This document shows, piece after piece, positions 7,572 through 16,508 of a stretch of DNA of 64,000 bases. Position numbers and translations under genes: made by a program. The notes under the pieces were generated by a model. The model saw nothing but the letters and a program-made list of their open reading frames with translations. It did not search any database and was not told the origin of the DNA. Positions within the stretch are counted from its first letter, which is position 1; the number at the start of each line of letters is the position of its first letter. The DNA is from Actinomycetes bacterium (GTDB lineage Bacteria; Actinomycetota; Actinomycetes; Actinomycetales; Cellulomonadaceae): contig JAEWOA010000259.1 in assembly GCA_023461115.1 (NCBI GenBank), positions 8,949-72,948 of the forward strand. The letters are read 5' to 3'.

Positions 7572-8672
7572 ATGGTCTCGATCCGTGCGGTCCCTCTCAC
7601 CGCGACGCACGACGAGCCCGCGGCGGCGCTGCTGCGGGGGTACGTCGACGCCATGAACGCGTCGATCGTCGACACCTGGGGCAACACCGACTTCATCCGC
7701 GAGCCGCACGAGCTGCTCGGCGCGATGCGCGACCAGGAGTACGAGCGGCGCGTGCGGCTGGCCGCGGTCGACGACGACGCCGGCGACGAGCCCACCCCCG
7801 CCCAGGTGCACGGCTACGGCGTGCTGAACATGCCGTTGCGGGACAACACGACGTGGGCCTACGTCGAGGTCGGCGTGCGCCCGGGCTCCCGCGGCCGGGG
7901 TGTCGGCGGGGCGCTGTACGACGAACTCGTGCTCCGTGCCCGCGCCGGCGGACGCACCACGCTCATGGGCGAGTCGGAGCACGCCGCCGAGCCGCCCGCC
8001 GGGCCCGGCGCGCTGACCGCCCCGACCGGCTCGGGCCGCGTGCCCGTCGACGCGCCCAGCGTGCGGTTCGCGCAGGCGCGCGGCTTCGTCCTGGAGCAGG
8101 TCGAGCGGCATTCGCGCCTCGGTGTCCCGCTCGACGAGGCGTTCGTCGAGCAGCAACGCGCGCTCGCCGCGCAGGCCGCGGGCGACGAGTACCGCACGGT
8201 CGGCTGGTCGGGCGACACGCCCGAGGAGTGGGTCGACGCCATGGCCGTCCTGAAGACGCGCATGAGCGCAGGCGTGCCGCTGGCCGGGCTGGAGTACGAG
8301 GAGGACCGCTGGGACGCCGAGCGCGTGCGCGCCGCGGACCGGACGATCGCCGCCCGCGGCCTGAGCCGGGTGGTCACGACCGCACTGCACGTGCCGAGCG
8401 GGCAACTCGTCGGGTACACCGAGTTCCTGACCATCCCGACGTCGCAGGAGTTCGTCTACCAGGACGACACACTCGTGCTGCAGGAGCACCGCGGGCACCG
8501 GCTCGGCATGCTCGTCAAGGCCGCGAACCTGCAGCGCCTGGCCGTCGAACGCCCGCGCGTGCGGCGCATCGGCACGTGGAACGCCGAGGAGAACGACCAC
8601 ATGCTCGCGATCAACATCGCGCTCGGGTTCCGCCCCGCAGGGTGCTGCGGCGCCTGGCAGCTCAAGCTCTAG
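7572..8672 (+). CDS. Tandem GNAT N-acetyltransferase
   Basis: 366 residues from ATG 7572 (MVSIRAVPLTATHDEP). It has two GNAT folds in tandem. The first carries an acetyl-CoA pyrophosphate loop (GSRGRGVGGALYDEL, about residues 115-130), the second a weaker one (EHRGHRLGMLVKAANLQ, about 305-320). The ending IGTWNAEENDHMLAINIALGFRPAG is the typical GNAT C-terminal strand-helix-strand. This layout matches the mycothiol-synthase-like and antibiotic-acetyltransferase-like double-GNAT proteins, but no feature identifies it as MshD. The substrate is unknown. No clear ribosome site is visible. Confidence 0.8.
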   Translation: MVSIRAVPLTATHDEPAAALLRGYVDAMNASIVDTWGNTDFIREPHELLGAMRDQEYERRVRLAAVDDDAGDEPTPAQVHGYGVLNMPLRDNTTWAYVEVGVRPGSRGRGVGGALYDELVLRARAGGRTTLMGESEHAAEPPAGPGALTAPTGSGRVPVDAPSVRFAQARGFVLEQVERHSRLGVPLDEAFVEQQRALAAQAAGDEYRTVGWSGDTPEEWVDAMAVLKTRMSAGVPLAGLEYEEDRWDAERVRAADRTIAARGLSRVVTTALHVPSGQLVGYTEFLTIPTSQEFVYQDDTLVLQEHRGHRLGMLVKAANLQRLAVERPRVRRIGTWNAEENDHMLAINIALGFRPAGCCGAWQLKL

Positions 8673-8681
8673 CCCGGCGGG

Positions 8682-8716
8682 GGCACGTCGTCGGGCTGCG
8701 GCACGTCGTCGGGCTC
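8682..8716. repeat. 18-bp direct repeat between convergent genes
   Basis: GGCACGTCGTCGGGCT occurs at 8682 and 8700 in the 42-bp gap between two convergent genes. The second copy runs into the stop codon of the minus-strand gene at 8715. It may be a local slippage duplication. Confidence 0.6.
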
Positions 8717-9476
8717 AGGCCGGCACCGCGGCGCCCGACCGCTTCCACCAGCCCGACCAGCGCGCGTGCACCTCGTCGAACGTCACGGGGTCCAGCCCGT
8801 ACGTCGAGAGGATCGCGCCGACCGTCCCGTGCGGCGGGTGGGACGCGATCGGCGTCTCGCGGATGACCAGGAACGCCTCGGTGACGCCGTGCAAGTGGAT
8901 GCCGAACTGGTGCTCGGCCTTGTAGGCCACGGTCCCGCCGAGCAGCGTGCCGTCGGGCCGCCGCGCCTGCACGTGCGCGCCCACGGGGATGCCCCGCACG
9001 CCGTGCAGGCCCGCGCGGTCCAGCAGGCGGCTGCGCCGGTCGCCCGCGTCGAGGTCGAAGACCGCGAGCGTCTGGCGGTCCTCGTCGGGCCGCACGGTGA
9101 GCGCGAAGTGGAGCTGGTGCGCGTAGGTCAGCCAATTCTCGTCGACCTCGTCGCGCACGCCGTCGTAGGCGCCGAGCAGGCCCTCGTGGCTCTGCCTGGT
9201 GACGACGATCCGCGTGACGCCAGGCTCGTGCGCGGCGCCGCTGACCGTGACCTGGTCATGGTGGGGCCAGGTCAGGGTGTGGATGGTGGAGTCGCGGTCC
9301 ACCGACCGGGACTCGGTGGGCTCACCGATCAAGTGGGTGTGGATGTCCTCGTCCAGCCCCGGCCGGTCCCAGCCGAACCAGCGCCGCGCGAGCACGGGGT
9401 TGCGCAGGTGCTCCCACACGGTGGCGAGGGTGGCCGGGATCACGAGCGACACGATCTCGCGGCGGTCCAGGGACAT
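8715..9476 (-). CDS. Unknown protein, possibly SRPBCC/START-like
   Basis: 253 residues from ATG 9476 with AGAGGTG upstream. The N-terminus (IPATLATVWEHLRNPVLARRWFGWDRPGLDEDI) resembles the opening of AHSA1/SRPBCC proteins, in which a ligand-binding helix-grip fold begins with a 'V-x-V-W...L..P..L..WW' pattern. The middle contains charged beta-rich sequence and no recognised motif. No signal peptide or membrane segment is present, so it should be cytoplasmic. I cannot assign a substrate or a pathway. It is monocistronic by position. Confidence 0.55.
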   Translation of the reverse strand: MSLDRREIVSLVIPATLATVWEHLRNPVLARRWFGWDRPGLDEDIHTHLIGEPTESRSVDRDSTIHTLTWPHHDQVTVSGAAHEPGVTRIVVTRQSHEGLLGAYDGVRDEVDENWLTYAHQLHFALTVRPDEDRQTLAVFDLDAGDRRSRLLDRAGLHGVRGIPVGAHVQARRPDGTLLGGTVAYKAEHQFGIHLHGVTEAFLVIRETPIASHPPHGTVGAILSTYGLDPVTFDEVHARWSGWWKRSGAAVPA

Positions 9477-9519
9477 CGCGCATCACCTCTGACGGTCGAC
9501 GGCCGGTGTCCCACTGACG

Positions 9520-10698
9520 CTAGTCGCCACCCGCGGCGCCGCCACCGGAGCCGCTGGCGGGCGGCTGCGGTGGCGCGCTCGTGGGCTGCTCGATGAGGAC
9601 CGCGAGCGCGTCCGCGTCGACCCGCAGCGGCACGCGCTCACCGGCCTCCCACGCGGAGCCCGCGCGCGCGAGCGCGGTCACCTCGCCCACGCCGTCGACG
9701 AGCACGCGCACCTCGGCCCGCCCGCGACGAGACGCGACGCCCCGGACGGTCCCGGTCGCGGACGCGCGCCCGGAGTCCAGCCCGACGACGACATACGCCC
9801 CTTCCGCGAGCGCGAGCACCGCGTGCCGGGGGCCGCCCACGAGGTCCTCCGCCGCCACGAGGAGCTCACGCGGCGCGGAGCCCGCGGGCACGAACGCCTC
9901 GTAGCCCAGGAAGCGCGCGACCTCGCGTGACGCCGGCGCACGCCACAGCTCGGCGGGCGCCGCGACCTGCAGCAGGCGGCCATCGGCCATCACGGCGACC
10001 CGGTCGGCCACCGCGAACGCCTCGTCCTGGTCGTGCGTGACGAACAGCGCGGTGGTGCCGGTCGCGACGAGCGCCGAGCGCAGGTCGAGCGCGAGCCGCT
10101 CCCGCAGCGCACGGTCCAGCGCCGAGAGGGGCTCGTCGAGCAGCAGCAGCCGGGGCCGGGGCGCGAGCGCGCGCGCCAACGCGACACGCTGCCGCTCCCC
10201 GCCCGACAAGGTCGCGATCGCGCGCCGCCCGTACCCCGCGAGCCCGGCGAGGGCCAGGAGCTCGTCGACGCGCGCCGAGACCTGGTCCCGCGGAGCCCCG
10301 GCGAGCCCGTACGCGACGTTGCCCGCGACGTCCCGGTGCGCGAACAATTGGCCGTCCTGGAACATCAGCCCGAACCCGCGGCGGTGCACGGGCACACCGG
10401 CGACCGTCTGTCCGTCCCAGGTGACCGTGCCGGACGCGAGCGGCTCGAGCCCGGCCACCGCGCGCAGCAGCGACGACTTGCCGCACCCGGACGGCCCGAG
10501 CAGCGCGAGCACCTCGCCGGGGGCGACGGTGAGGTCCACGCCGTCGACCGCGACGGTTCCGGGGTCTCGTCGGGTGGAGCCGTACCGCACGACGACGTCC
10601 CGCACCCCGAGCCCGACGGCGCCCGACTCGGCGGCGCCCGCGTCGACGAGTGGCGTGGCCCGCGTCGTGCCGGTCGTCGTGCCTGCGTCGGTCGCCAT
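9520..10698 (-). CDS. thiQ: ABC transporter ATP-binding protein, thiamine type
   Basis: 392 residues. The ATG at 10698 shares its A with the thiP stop codon (TGATG) and has AGGTGAG 8 nt upstream. ATPase motifs are Walker A LLGPSGCGKSSLL, signature LSGGERQRVALARAL, Walker B LLLLDEPLSALD and H-loop FVTHDQDEA. A C-terminal about 120-residue TOBE-like extension gives a PotA/FbpC-like length, longer than E. coli ThiQ. It is the last gene of the riboswitch-controlled operon and energises uptake of thiamine or a thiamine precursor. Substrate assignment rests on the riboswitch and the neighbours. Confidence 0.87.
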   Translation of the reverse strand: MATDAGTTTGTTRATPLVDAGAAESGAVGLGVRDVVVRYGSTRRDPGTVAVDGVDLTVAPGEVLALLGPSGCGKSSLLRAVAGLEPLASGTVTWDGQTVAGVPVHRRGFGLMFQDGQLFAHRDVAGNVAYGLAGAPRDQVSARVDELLALAGLAGYGRRAIATLSGGERQRVALARALAPRPRLLLLDEPLSALDRALRERLALDLRSALVATGTTALFVTHDQDEAFAVADRVAVMADGRLLQVAAPAELWRAPASREVARFLGYEAFVPAGSAPRELLVAAEDLVGGPRHAVLALAEGAYVVVGLDSGRASATGTVRGVASRRGRAEVRVLVDGVGEVTALARAGSAWEAGERVPLRVDADALAVLIEQPTSAPPQPPASGSGGGAAGGD

Positions 10699-12437
10699 CA
10701 CCACTCACCTCCTGCGTCGCGCGTGCGCAGCCGCTCGCACAGCGCGACGACGCCCGCGGTCAGCGCCGCGAGCACCACCGACGCCGCGAGCGCGGCGCCG
10801 TAGTTGTCCAGCCCCGGCCGTCCGATGAGGCGGAAGACCACGACGGGAAGGGTCTGCGTGTCGGGCCGCGCGAGGAACGACGTGGCCCCGAACTCCCCCA
10901 GGGACGCGGCGAACGCGAACCCCAGCGCGAGCCCGATGGACCGCGCGGCCAGGGACAGGTCCACGGATCGCAGCACGCGGCCGGGCGCCGCTCCGAGGGT
11001 CGACGCGGCCTCGCGCAGCCGGGGGTCGATGGCCCGCAGCACGGGCAGCACGGTGCGCACGACGAGCGGCACCGCGACCACGGCCTGCGCGACCGGCACC
11101 AGCCACCACGCGGTCCGCAGGTCCACGGGCAGCCCGAACGGCTCGTGCATCGAGACCAGGAACCCGAACCCGACGGTCACGGCGGACACCCCGAGCGGCA
11201 GCATGAAGAGCGCGTCGAGCCCGGCGATGGCCCGGCGCGCGGGCGCCGCGAGCGGTCGTCGGGACACGACGAGCGCGACGAGCCCGCCGACGACGAGCGC
11301 GACGAGCATCGCGACGGCCGCGATCCGCAGGGAGGTCGCCGCGGCCTGCCACACCGTCACGGTCAGGCCGTCCCCGGTGCGCCCGAGCGCGCGGTAGTGG
11401 TCGAGCCCCCAATGGTCGCCGACGCGCAGCGACCGGACCAGCAGGTTGACCAGCGGGGTCGCCAGGAGCACGACGACCACCGCGGTGAGCGCGGCGGCCG
11501 CGAGCGCGGGGCCGTGCCCGTCCCCGCGGGGCCCCTCGCGCCGCAGCCGCAGCGGCCGTACGGCGTCGCCGGGTGTCGCGAGCACGAGGGCCCGCTCGCG
11601 CCGCGTCCGCGCGCGCCCGGCCACCAGCAGCGCGCCGGCCACGACGACGAGCTGCACCACCGAGAGCACCGCGGCGGCGCGCAGGTCGAGGAACTGCGTC
11701 GTCTGCACCCAGATCTCGGTCTCGATGGTGCCGAACCGCAGCCCGCCGAGCACCAGCACGGTGCCGAACGCGGTCGCGCAGAACAGGAACACGAGCGACG
11801 CGGCGGACGCGATCGCCGGGGTCAGCGCCGGCAGGGTCACGGTGCGGAACGCCCGCCACGGCGTCGCCCCGAGCGCGCGGGCCGCTTGCTCGGCGCGCGG
11901 GTCGAGCCGCTCCCACAGCCCGCCGACCGACCGGACCACCACCGCGTAGTTGAAGAACACGAGCGCCGCGACGATCGCCGCGAACGTCCCGTCCAGGTGG
12001 AGGAAGCCGAGGGGTCCGCCGTCCACCAGCAACGAGCGGAAGGCGACGCCGACGACGACCGTCGGAAGCACGAACGGCACCGTGACCAGCGCCCGGACCG
12101 CAGCGCGTCCGGGGAACCGGCGCCGGTGCAGCACGTACGCGCCCGGCACTCCGAGGCCCACCGACACCACCGTCGCCACACCCGCCTGCGCGAGCGTCAG
12201 CCCGACGATCCGCCAGGTGCGCGGCCTGGAGAACACGTCGGCGAACCCGGACAGGTCCAGGCGCCCGTCGACGACGAACCCCTTGACCACCATGACCGCG
12301 ACGGGCCATGCGAAGAACGCGACGAGGAACGCGACCGGCACGACGACGGCCACCGCCCAGCCGAGCCACCGCCACTGCCACCTGCTCGCGCGGGCCAGTG
12401 GGCGGTGCTGGGGCGGCGCCGTCGTCGTGAGCGTCAT
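10698..12437 (-). CDS. thiP: ABC transporter permease, fused ThiP-type
   Basis: 579 residues with about 12 hydrophobic helices arranged as two permease domains. Each has a cytoplasmic EAA loop that contacts the ATPase: EQAARALGATPWRAFRTV in the first half and LREAASTLGAAPGRVLRS in the second. Fused double permeases of this type serve ThiP and ferric-iron transporters. It begins 1 bp after the thiB stop, so the two genes are tightly coupled. Confidence 0.88.
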   Translation of the reverse strand: MTLTTTAPPQHRPLARASRWQWRWLGWAVAVVVPVAFLVAFFAWPVAVMVVKGFVVDGRLDLSGFADVFSRPRTWRIVGLTLAQAGVATVVSVGLGVPGAYVLHRRRFPGRAAVRALVTVPFVLPTVVVGVAFRSLLVDGGPLGFLHLDGTFAAIVAALVFFNYAVVVRSVGGLWERLDPRAEQAARALGATPWRAFRTVTLPALTPAIASAASLVFLFCATAFGTVLVLGGLRFGTIETEIWVQTTQFLDLRAAAVLSVVQLVVVAGALLVAGRARTRRERALVLATPGDAVRPLRLRREGPRGDGHGPALAAAALTAVVVVLLATPLVNLLVRSLRVGDHWGLDHYRALGRTGDGLTVTVWQAAATSLRIAAVAMLVALVVGGLVALVVSRRPLAAPARRAIAGLDALFMLPLGVSAVTVGFGFLVSMHEPFGLPVDLRTAWWLVPVAQAVVAVPLVVRTVLPVLRAIDPRLREAASTLGAAPGRVLRSVDLSLAARSIGLALGFAFAASLGEFGATSFLARPDTQTLPVVVFRLIGRPGLDNYGAALAASVVLAALTAGVVALCERLRTRDAGGEW

Positions 12438-12438
12438 G

Positions 12439-13542
12439 TCAGCCGATCACCAGCTCCGACCACTCCTGCAGCCACTCCTGCCGGTGCTGGGTGATGTCGG
12501 CTGGTTCCACGTGGAACGGCGAGTCGGACAGCGGGGCGAACGCGGCCCACTCCTGCGGCAACGGCACCGCTGAGCTCACGGGGTACATGTACATGGACCC
12601 TGGGATGTCGGCCTGCACCTCGTCGGACAGCAGGTAGTCGAGCAGCTTCTGGGCGCCGGCGGGGTTGGCGGCGCCGGCGAGCACGCCCGCGTACTCCACC
12701 TGGCGGAAGCACGTGTCGAGCAGCGCGCCGGTCGTCGGCTCGGCGCCGCCCTCGGGGACGGTGAACGGCGGCGAGCTCGCGTACGAGAGCACCAGCGGCC
12801 GCGGGCCGTCGGCGCCGCCCGCGGAGAAGTCCGTGTAGTACGCGTCCGACCAGCCCTCGGCCACCTTCAGGCCGTTGGCCTTGAGCGCGGTCCAGTAGTC
12901 CTGCCAGCCGTCGGGCTTGGCGCCGATCGTCGCCAGCAGGAACGCGAACCCGGGCGACGAGGTCACGGCGTTGGGGACCACGAGCAGGTCCTTGTACGCC
13001 GGCTTGGTCAGGTCGTCGAGCGTCGCGGGCTCGGCCAGGCCCTTCGCCGTGAACCACGTGTGGTCGACGTTGACGCACACGTCGCCGTAGTCGATCGCGG
13101 TGAGCGCGCCGTCGTCGCCCGCGGCGAAGGTCGCGGCGTCCGCGGCGGCCGGCGCGCTCGAGGAGTACTTCTCGACGACGCCCTCGTCGACCGCCCGGCT
13201 CGCGAACGTGTTGTCGATGCCGAACGCCAGGTCCCCGAGCGGCGCGTCCTTGGTCAGCACGAGCTGGTTGACGAGGGTGCCCGCGTCTCCCGGCTGCACG
13301 AGCTCGACCTTGATCCCGGTCTCCTGGGTGAAGCCCTCGAGGATCCCGTCGGACAGCGCGAACGAGTCGTGCGTGACGAGCGTGACCGTGTCGCTCGTCG
13401 GGCCCGACGACGCACCGCCGGGCTCGCCGCCCGGGCCGTCGTCGGCCCCGCACGCCGTGAGCGCGAGGCTGGCCGCGGCGATCACCGCGAGGCTCGTCGG
13501 GATGCGGCGGGCGCGGGACACGCGCGTGGTGGCTCTCGCCAT
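12439..13542 (-). CDS. thiB: Thiamine ABC transporter substrate-binding lipoprotein
   Basis: 367 residues from ATG 13542, chosen because AAGGAGGAG lies 9 nt upstream. Signal peptide with lipobox LTAC (Cys31) marks a membrane-anchored lipoprotein. The body begins TVTLVTHDSFALSDGILEGFTQETGIKVELV, the usual start of TbpA/ThiB. HDSFALSD is a strong family match. It captures thiamine or its phosphates outside the membrane and passes them to ThiP. Transcription starts upstream of the TPP riboswitch at 13638-13733. Confidence 0.9.
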   Translation of the reverse strand: MARATTRVSRARRIPTSLAVIAAASLALTACGADDGPGGEPGGASSGPTSDTVTLVTHDSFALSDGILEGFTQETGIKVELVQPGDAGTLVNQLVLTKDAPLGDLAFGIDNTFASRAVDEGVVEKYSSSAPAAADAATFAAGDDGALTAIDYGDVCVNVDHTWFTAKGLAEPATLDDLTKPAYKDLLVVPNAVTSSPGFAFLLATIGAKPDGWQDYWTALKANGLKVAEGWSDAYYTDFSAGGADGPRPLVLSYASSPPFTVPEGGAEPTTGALLDTCFRQVEYAGVLAGAANPAGAQKLLDYLLSDEVQADIPGSMYMYPVSSAVPLPQEWAAFAPLSDSPFHVEPADITQHRQEWLQEWSELVIG

Positions 13543-13637
13543 GGGTGGTGCTCCTCCTTCGTCAGCAGGAGGGGTCCCCACATCCCGCCGGCTCCACGCC
13601 GCGCGGCGGGAACCGACGACCGTGGAGATGAGAAGCC

Positions 13638-13733
13638 CGACTCCCTACGCCGGTATCAGCCGGATCAGGTTCGAGGGTCTGCGGTGGTCCGCACTCTCAG
13701 CGTCCTGGCTGGCGCCCTGACGCTCCCCTGTCG
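13638..13733 (-). promoter_or_regulatory. TPP (THI-box) riboswitch
   Basis: On the minus strand the conserved THI-box blocks appear in order: GGGGAGC at the 5' side, CTGAGAGTGCGGACCACC, then ACCCTCGAACCTGATCCGG and ATACCGGCGTAGGGA. The flanking CGAC/GTCG pair extends helix P1. It lies about 95 nt upstream of thiB and so represses the thiamine transporter when thiamine pyrophosphate is high. The gap between it and the divergent gene at 13844 holds the promoter but no other gene. Confidence 0.95.
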
Positions 13734-13843
13734 TTCGCCGACGATCCTAGACCCGCACCCTGACAACCTGCGCCCAGGTCCGGGCGGGCGTGGTTCGTCG
13801 GAACCCGCGCGGGTCCCGACGACGGCGGGTAGCGTCCCGGAGT

Positions 13844-14104
13844 ATGCCGGACACGCCCTCCTCCCCTGTCCTCGCCAAGGTCGTCGGCGCCGTGGGCGCC
13901 ATCGCGGCCGGCTGGATCGCGACGCAGATCGTGAACCAGACGTGGAAGGCGGCCCGCGGCCACAAGCCCCCCAGGGCAGAGGACCCGGGCGACTCCGCGC
14001 TCACCGAGATCATCCTGGCGGCCGCGTTCACGGGAGCGGTGGTGGGAGTGGCGCGCGCGTTCGCGGCAAGGGGCGCCGCCCGCCTGTCCACGCCCTCCCG
14101 CTAA
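13844..14104 (+). CDS. DUF4235 small membrane protein
   Basis: 86 residues from ATG 13844. The sequence (KVVGAVGAIAAGWIATQIVNQTWKAARGHKPP, then ALTEIILAAAFTGAVVGVARAF) is the DUF4235 pattern: two membrane-spanning helices separated by a short polar loop. The family is widespread in actinobacteria and has no known function. It ends 8 nt before array C. No partner gene is evident. Confidence 0.85.
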   Translation: MPDTPSSPVLAKVVGAVGAIAAGWIATQIVNQTWKAARGHKPPRAEDPGDSALTEIILAAAFTGAVVGVARAFAARGAARLSTPSR

Positions 14105-14111
14105 CCCCACC

Positions 14112-14225
14112 GCCGAGTTCGTCGGAGACGGTCCAGTTCGTCGGAGATCTCCGCCGAACTCGCGGTTCTCCGACGAACTCGGCGGAAGGGGGTGGGGTTT
14201 ACCTCTGGAGGGGTGGGGGGTGGGG
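14112..14225. repeat. 19-nt module array C with G-run tract
   Basis: Direct AGTTCGTCGGAGA copies start at 14116 and 14135, and inverted TCTCCG copies at 14148 and 14167; all pairs are 19 nt apart. A G-run tract (14186-14225) follows on the plus strand and encodes the C-terminus PHPPPLQR of the convergent FAD enzyme. Modules nearly match array J, 48 kb away. The location between convergent genes would allow a terminator role here. Confidence 0.9.
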
Positions 14226-15686
14226 GATCTCGAAGACCTCCGCCAGCGCGCGGCGGGCGGCGAACCAGCCGCTCAGGCCGTGGACGCCCGGGCCCGGCGG
14301 TGTGGACGCCGAGCAGAGGTAGACACCGTCGCGGCCCACCGCGTACGGCTCCCGGCGCGCCGTGGGGCGCGCGAACATCTGCGTGATCGTCGCCGCGCCC
14401 GCGGAGATGTCCCCGCCCACGTAGTTCTCGTTGTGGTGGGCCAGGTGCGCCGCGGGCACGCAGCGGCTCGCGACGACCACGTCCCGGAAGCCCGGCGCGT
14501 ACGCCTCGATGTGCGCGGTGACGGTCTCGGTGACGTCCACCGTCGACCCCGACGGCACGTGCGCGTACGCCCACAAGGGCCGCAGCGCGCCCACCCGGCG
14601 CGAGTCGTCGACGACGGTCGGATCACTCACCAGCGTCACGGGCCGCTCGGCGTGCCGGCCCGCGGCCACCTGCGCCTCCGCGTGCGCCATCTGCTCGCGC
14701 GTGCCGCCCAGGTGCACGGTCCCCGCCGCGCCGACCCCCGGCGCCTCCCACGGCACCGGGCCGTCCAGCACGAAGTCCACCTTGGCGGCGCCGTCGCCGT
14801 ACCGGAACGACGAGAGCGCGCGCGCCGCCTTCGCGGGCCGGTGGTCGCCCAGCACCGAGACCAGCGTCCGCGGCGTGGTGTCGAACAGGTAGCAGTGCGC
14901 CGGCGGGAGATCGGGCCACGAGCGCACGGGGTGGTCGAGCACGAGCTGGCCGCCGTGCGCGACGAGGTCGTCGAGCAGCGCCGCGGTGATCGTCCCGGAC
15001 CCACCGCGCGGAATGGCCCAGCCGGCCCCTGCGTGCGCCAGCGGGGCGAGCAGCATCGAGGTGCCGCCCGCCGCGAGCGACGGCAGCCGCGAGATCGCGT
15101 GCGCGCCCACCCCGGTGAGCAGAGCGGGGGCCACGTCGCCGCGGAACCGGCGGCCCCACGCGCGGGTGCCCTGCTCCGCGACCGCGAGCCCGAACGCCGC
15201 CGCGGCTGGCACGCCGCCGGGCAAGAGCCCGGATGGGACCGACCGCTTGTCCCCGAGCGCGGCCCGCACGACGTGCTCCCAGTCCTGGGCGAGCCGCCCG
15301 ACGAGCGCCGCCCACGCGGGACCGTCGTCGCCCAGCTCCTCGACCGTCCGCTCGAGCGAGTGATACGCGAGCCCCGCGCGCCCGCCGGGCAACGGCTGCG
15401 CGAACGACACCTCGGGGGTCAGGAGCTCCACCCCCCGCGCGGACAGGTCGAACGCGCGGAAGAACGGCGACGCCCACGCCATCGGATGCACCGCCGAGCA
15501 CAGGTCGTGCACGACCCCGTCGGCCAGCCCGAGGTCGAGCGTGCGGGCGCCGCCGCCGGGCGTCGGCTGCGCCTCCACCACGGTGACGGCCAGCCCGGCG
15601 CGCGCGCAGGTCACGGCCGCAGCCAGCCCGTTCGGCCCCGACCCGACGACGACTACCTCAGCCCGCCCCGGCACAGGCCCATCCAA
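14199..15686 (-). CDS. Phytoene-desaturase-like FAD-dependent oxidoreductase
   Basis: 495 residues. It begins with a dinucleotide-binding fold (VVVVGSGPNGLAAAVTCARAGLAVTVVEA), followed by GGGARTLDL, as in the NAD(P)/FAD oxidoreductases of the phytoene desaturase/CrtI class. The C-terminus has the GxxGLSGWFAARRAL segment of that class. No carotenoid genes are nearby, so a role in carotenoid synthesis is not supported. Many actinobacterial members of this type are uncharacterised. Its last codons lie in the G-run tract of array C. Confidence 0.8.
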   Translation of the reverse strand: MDGPVPGRAEVVVVGSGPNGLAAAVTCARAGLAVTVVEAQPTPGGGARTLDLGLADGVVHDLCSAVHPMAWASPFFRAFDLSARGVELLTPEVSFAQPLPGGRAGLAYHSLERTVEELGDDGPAWAALVGRLAQDWEHVVRAALGDKRSVPSGLLPGGVPAAAAFGLAVAEQGTRAWGRRFRGDVAPALLTGVGAHAISRLPSLAAGGTSMLLAPLAHAGAGWAIPRGGSGTITAALLDDLVAHGGQLVLDHPVRSWPDLPPAHCYLFDTTPRTLVSVLGDHRPAKAARALSSFRYGDGAAKVDFVLDGPVPWEAPGVGAAGTVHLGGTREQMAHAEAQVAAGRHAERPVTLVSDPTVVDDSRRVGALRPLWAYAHVPSGSTVDVTETVTAHIEAYAPGFRDVVVASRCVPAAHLAHHNENYVGGDISAGAATITQMFARPTARREPYAVGRDGVYLCSASTPPGPGVHGLSGWFAARRALAEVFEIPHPPPLQR

Positions 15687-15711
15687 CCACCGGCCCCGGC
15701 GCGCGGCCCCG

Positions 15712-16116
15712 CTAGGAGGGCCCGCCGGCGTCCGGGCCGCGCAGCCGACGGTCGAGCTCGCGGGCCGCCTCCAGGTCGCGCGTCAGCTCGTCGGCCACCA
15801 GCAGGTCGCGGCGGACCTTCGCGGTGCGGTACCCCGCGCGGCCCACCATGTGCGCGGCCACCGGGGCCGTGAGCAGCCCGAACACCGCCACCAGCACCAA
15901 CGCCCACACGGCGCCCCCGGAGCGCAGCCGCAGCGCGAGCCCGACGAGCACGAGGATCAGCCCGAGCACCTGTGGCTTGGTGCCCGCGTGCATGCGCGCG
16001 AGCAGGTCCGCGAACCGCAGCGCGCCCACACCCGCGGCCAGGACGAAGAACGCCCCGCCCAGCAGGCAGATCGCGGAGGCCACGTCCGCGACCACATCCC
16101 AGTCGGCCGCAGTCAT
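15712..16116 (-). CDS. mrpG: Mrp antiporter subunit G
   Basis: 134 residues, ATG 16116, with GGAAGGAGAGG upstream. Three hydrophobic helices (ASAICLLGGAFFVLAAGVGALRF, GLILVLVGLALRL, ALVLVAVFGLLTAPVAAHMVGRA) with the conserved DLLARMHAGTKPQVLG loop identify MnhG/MrpG. The C-terminal about 40 residues are charged and cytoplasmic. It is the last gene of the six-gene Mrp operon and overlaps mrpF by 4 bp (ATGA). Confidence 0.93.
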   Translation of the reverse strand: MTAADWDVVADVASAICLLGGAFFVLAAGVGALRFADLLARMHAGTKPQVLGLILVLVGLALRLRSGGAVWALVLVAVFGLLTAPVAAHMVGRAGYRTAKVRRDLLVADELTRDLEAARELDRRLRGPDAGGPS

Positions 16117-16508
16117 CGCACCTCTCCTTCCGCGCCGCCGCCGTGGTGCTCGTCGTGCTCGAGGCCGGCGCGCAGCTCGTCGAGCTCCGCCTGGCGCCGC
16201 GCGGACTCCTCGGCGGCGATCTCCTCGCGGCTGCGCACACGCCCCTCGCCCTCGGGTTCCACGGACGCGAACCGCGCGATCGTCACGGACCCCACGAAGC
16301 CGACGAGCGAGAGCACCACGAGCACGGGCACCACGTCGACGCGCCGCTCGACGGCCGCGTACAGCGCCACCGCGGCGATCACCGCGGTCACGGTGATGTC
16401 GAGCGCCACGGTCCGGTCCAGCATCGACGGACCCTTCTCGGCCCGCACGATCGCGCACACGGCGCCCGCGGTGATGAGCGCGCCGCACACCAGCACCACC
16501 CACGTCAT
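16113..16508 (-). CDS. mrpF: Mrp antiporter subunit F
   Basis: 131 residues, ATG 16508, overlapping mrpE and mrpG by 4 bp each. It has three membrane helices and the MrpF signature RAEKGPSMLDRTVALDITVTA. The acidic/basic tail of about 45 residues is longer than in short MrpF proteins. Subunit of the multi-protein Na+/H+ antiporter. Confidence 0.93.
   Translation of the reverse strand: MTWVVLVCGALITAGAVCAIVRAEKGPSMLDRTVALDITVTAVIAAVALYAAVERRVDVVPVLVVLSLVGFVGSVTIARFASVEPEGEGRVRSREEIAAEESARRQAELDELRAGLEHDEHHGGGAEGEVR

Noticed and set aside
14199..15686. Carotenoid biosynthesis locus
   Set aside because: Only the phytoene-desaturase-like fold is present; no crtB, crtE or other pathway gene is adjacent.
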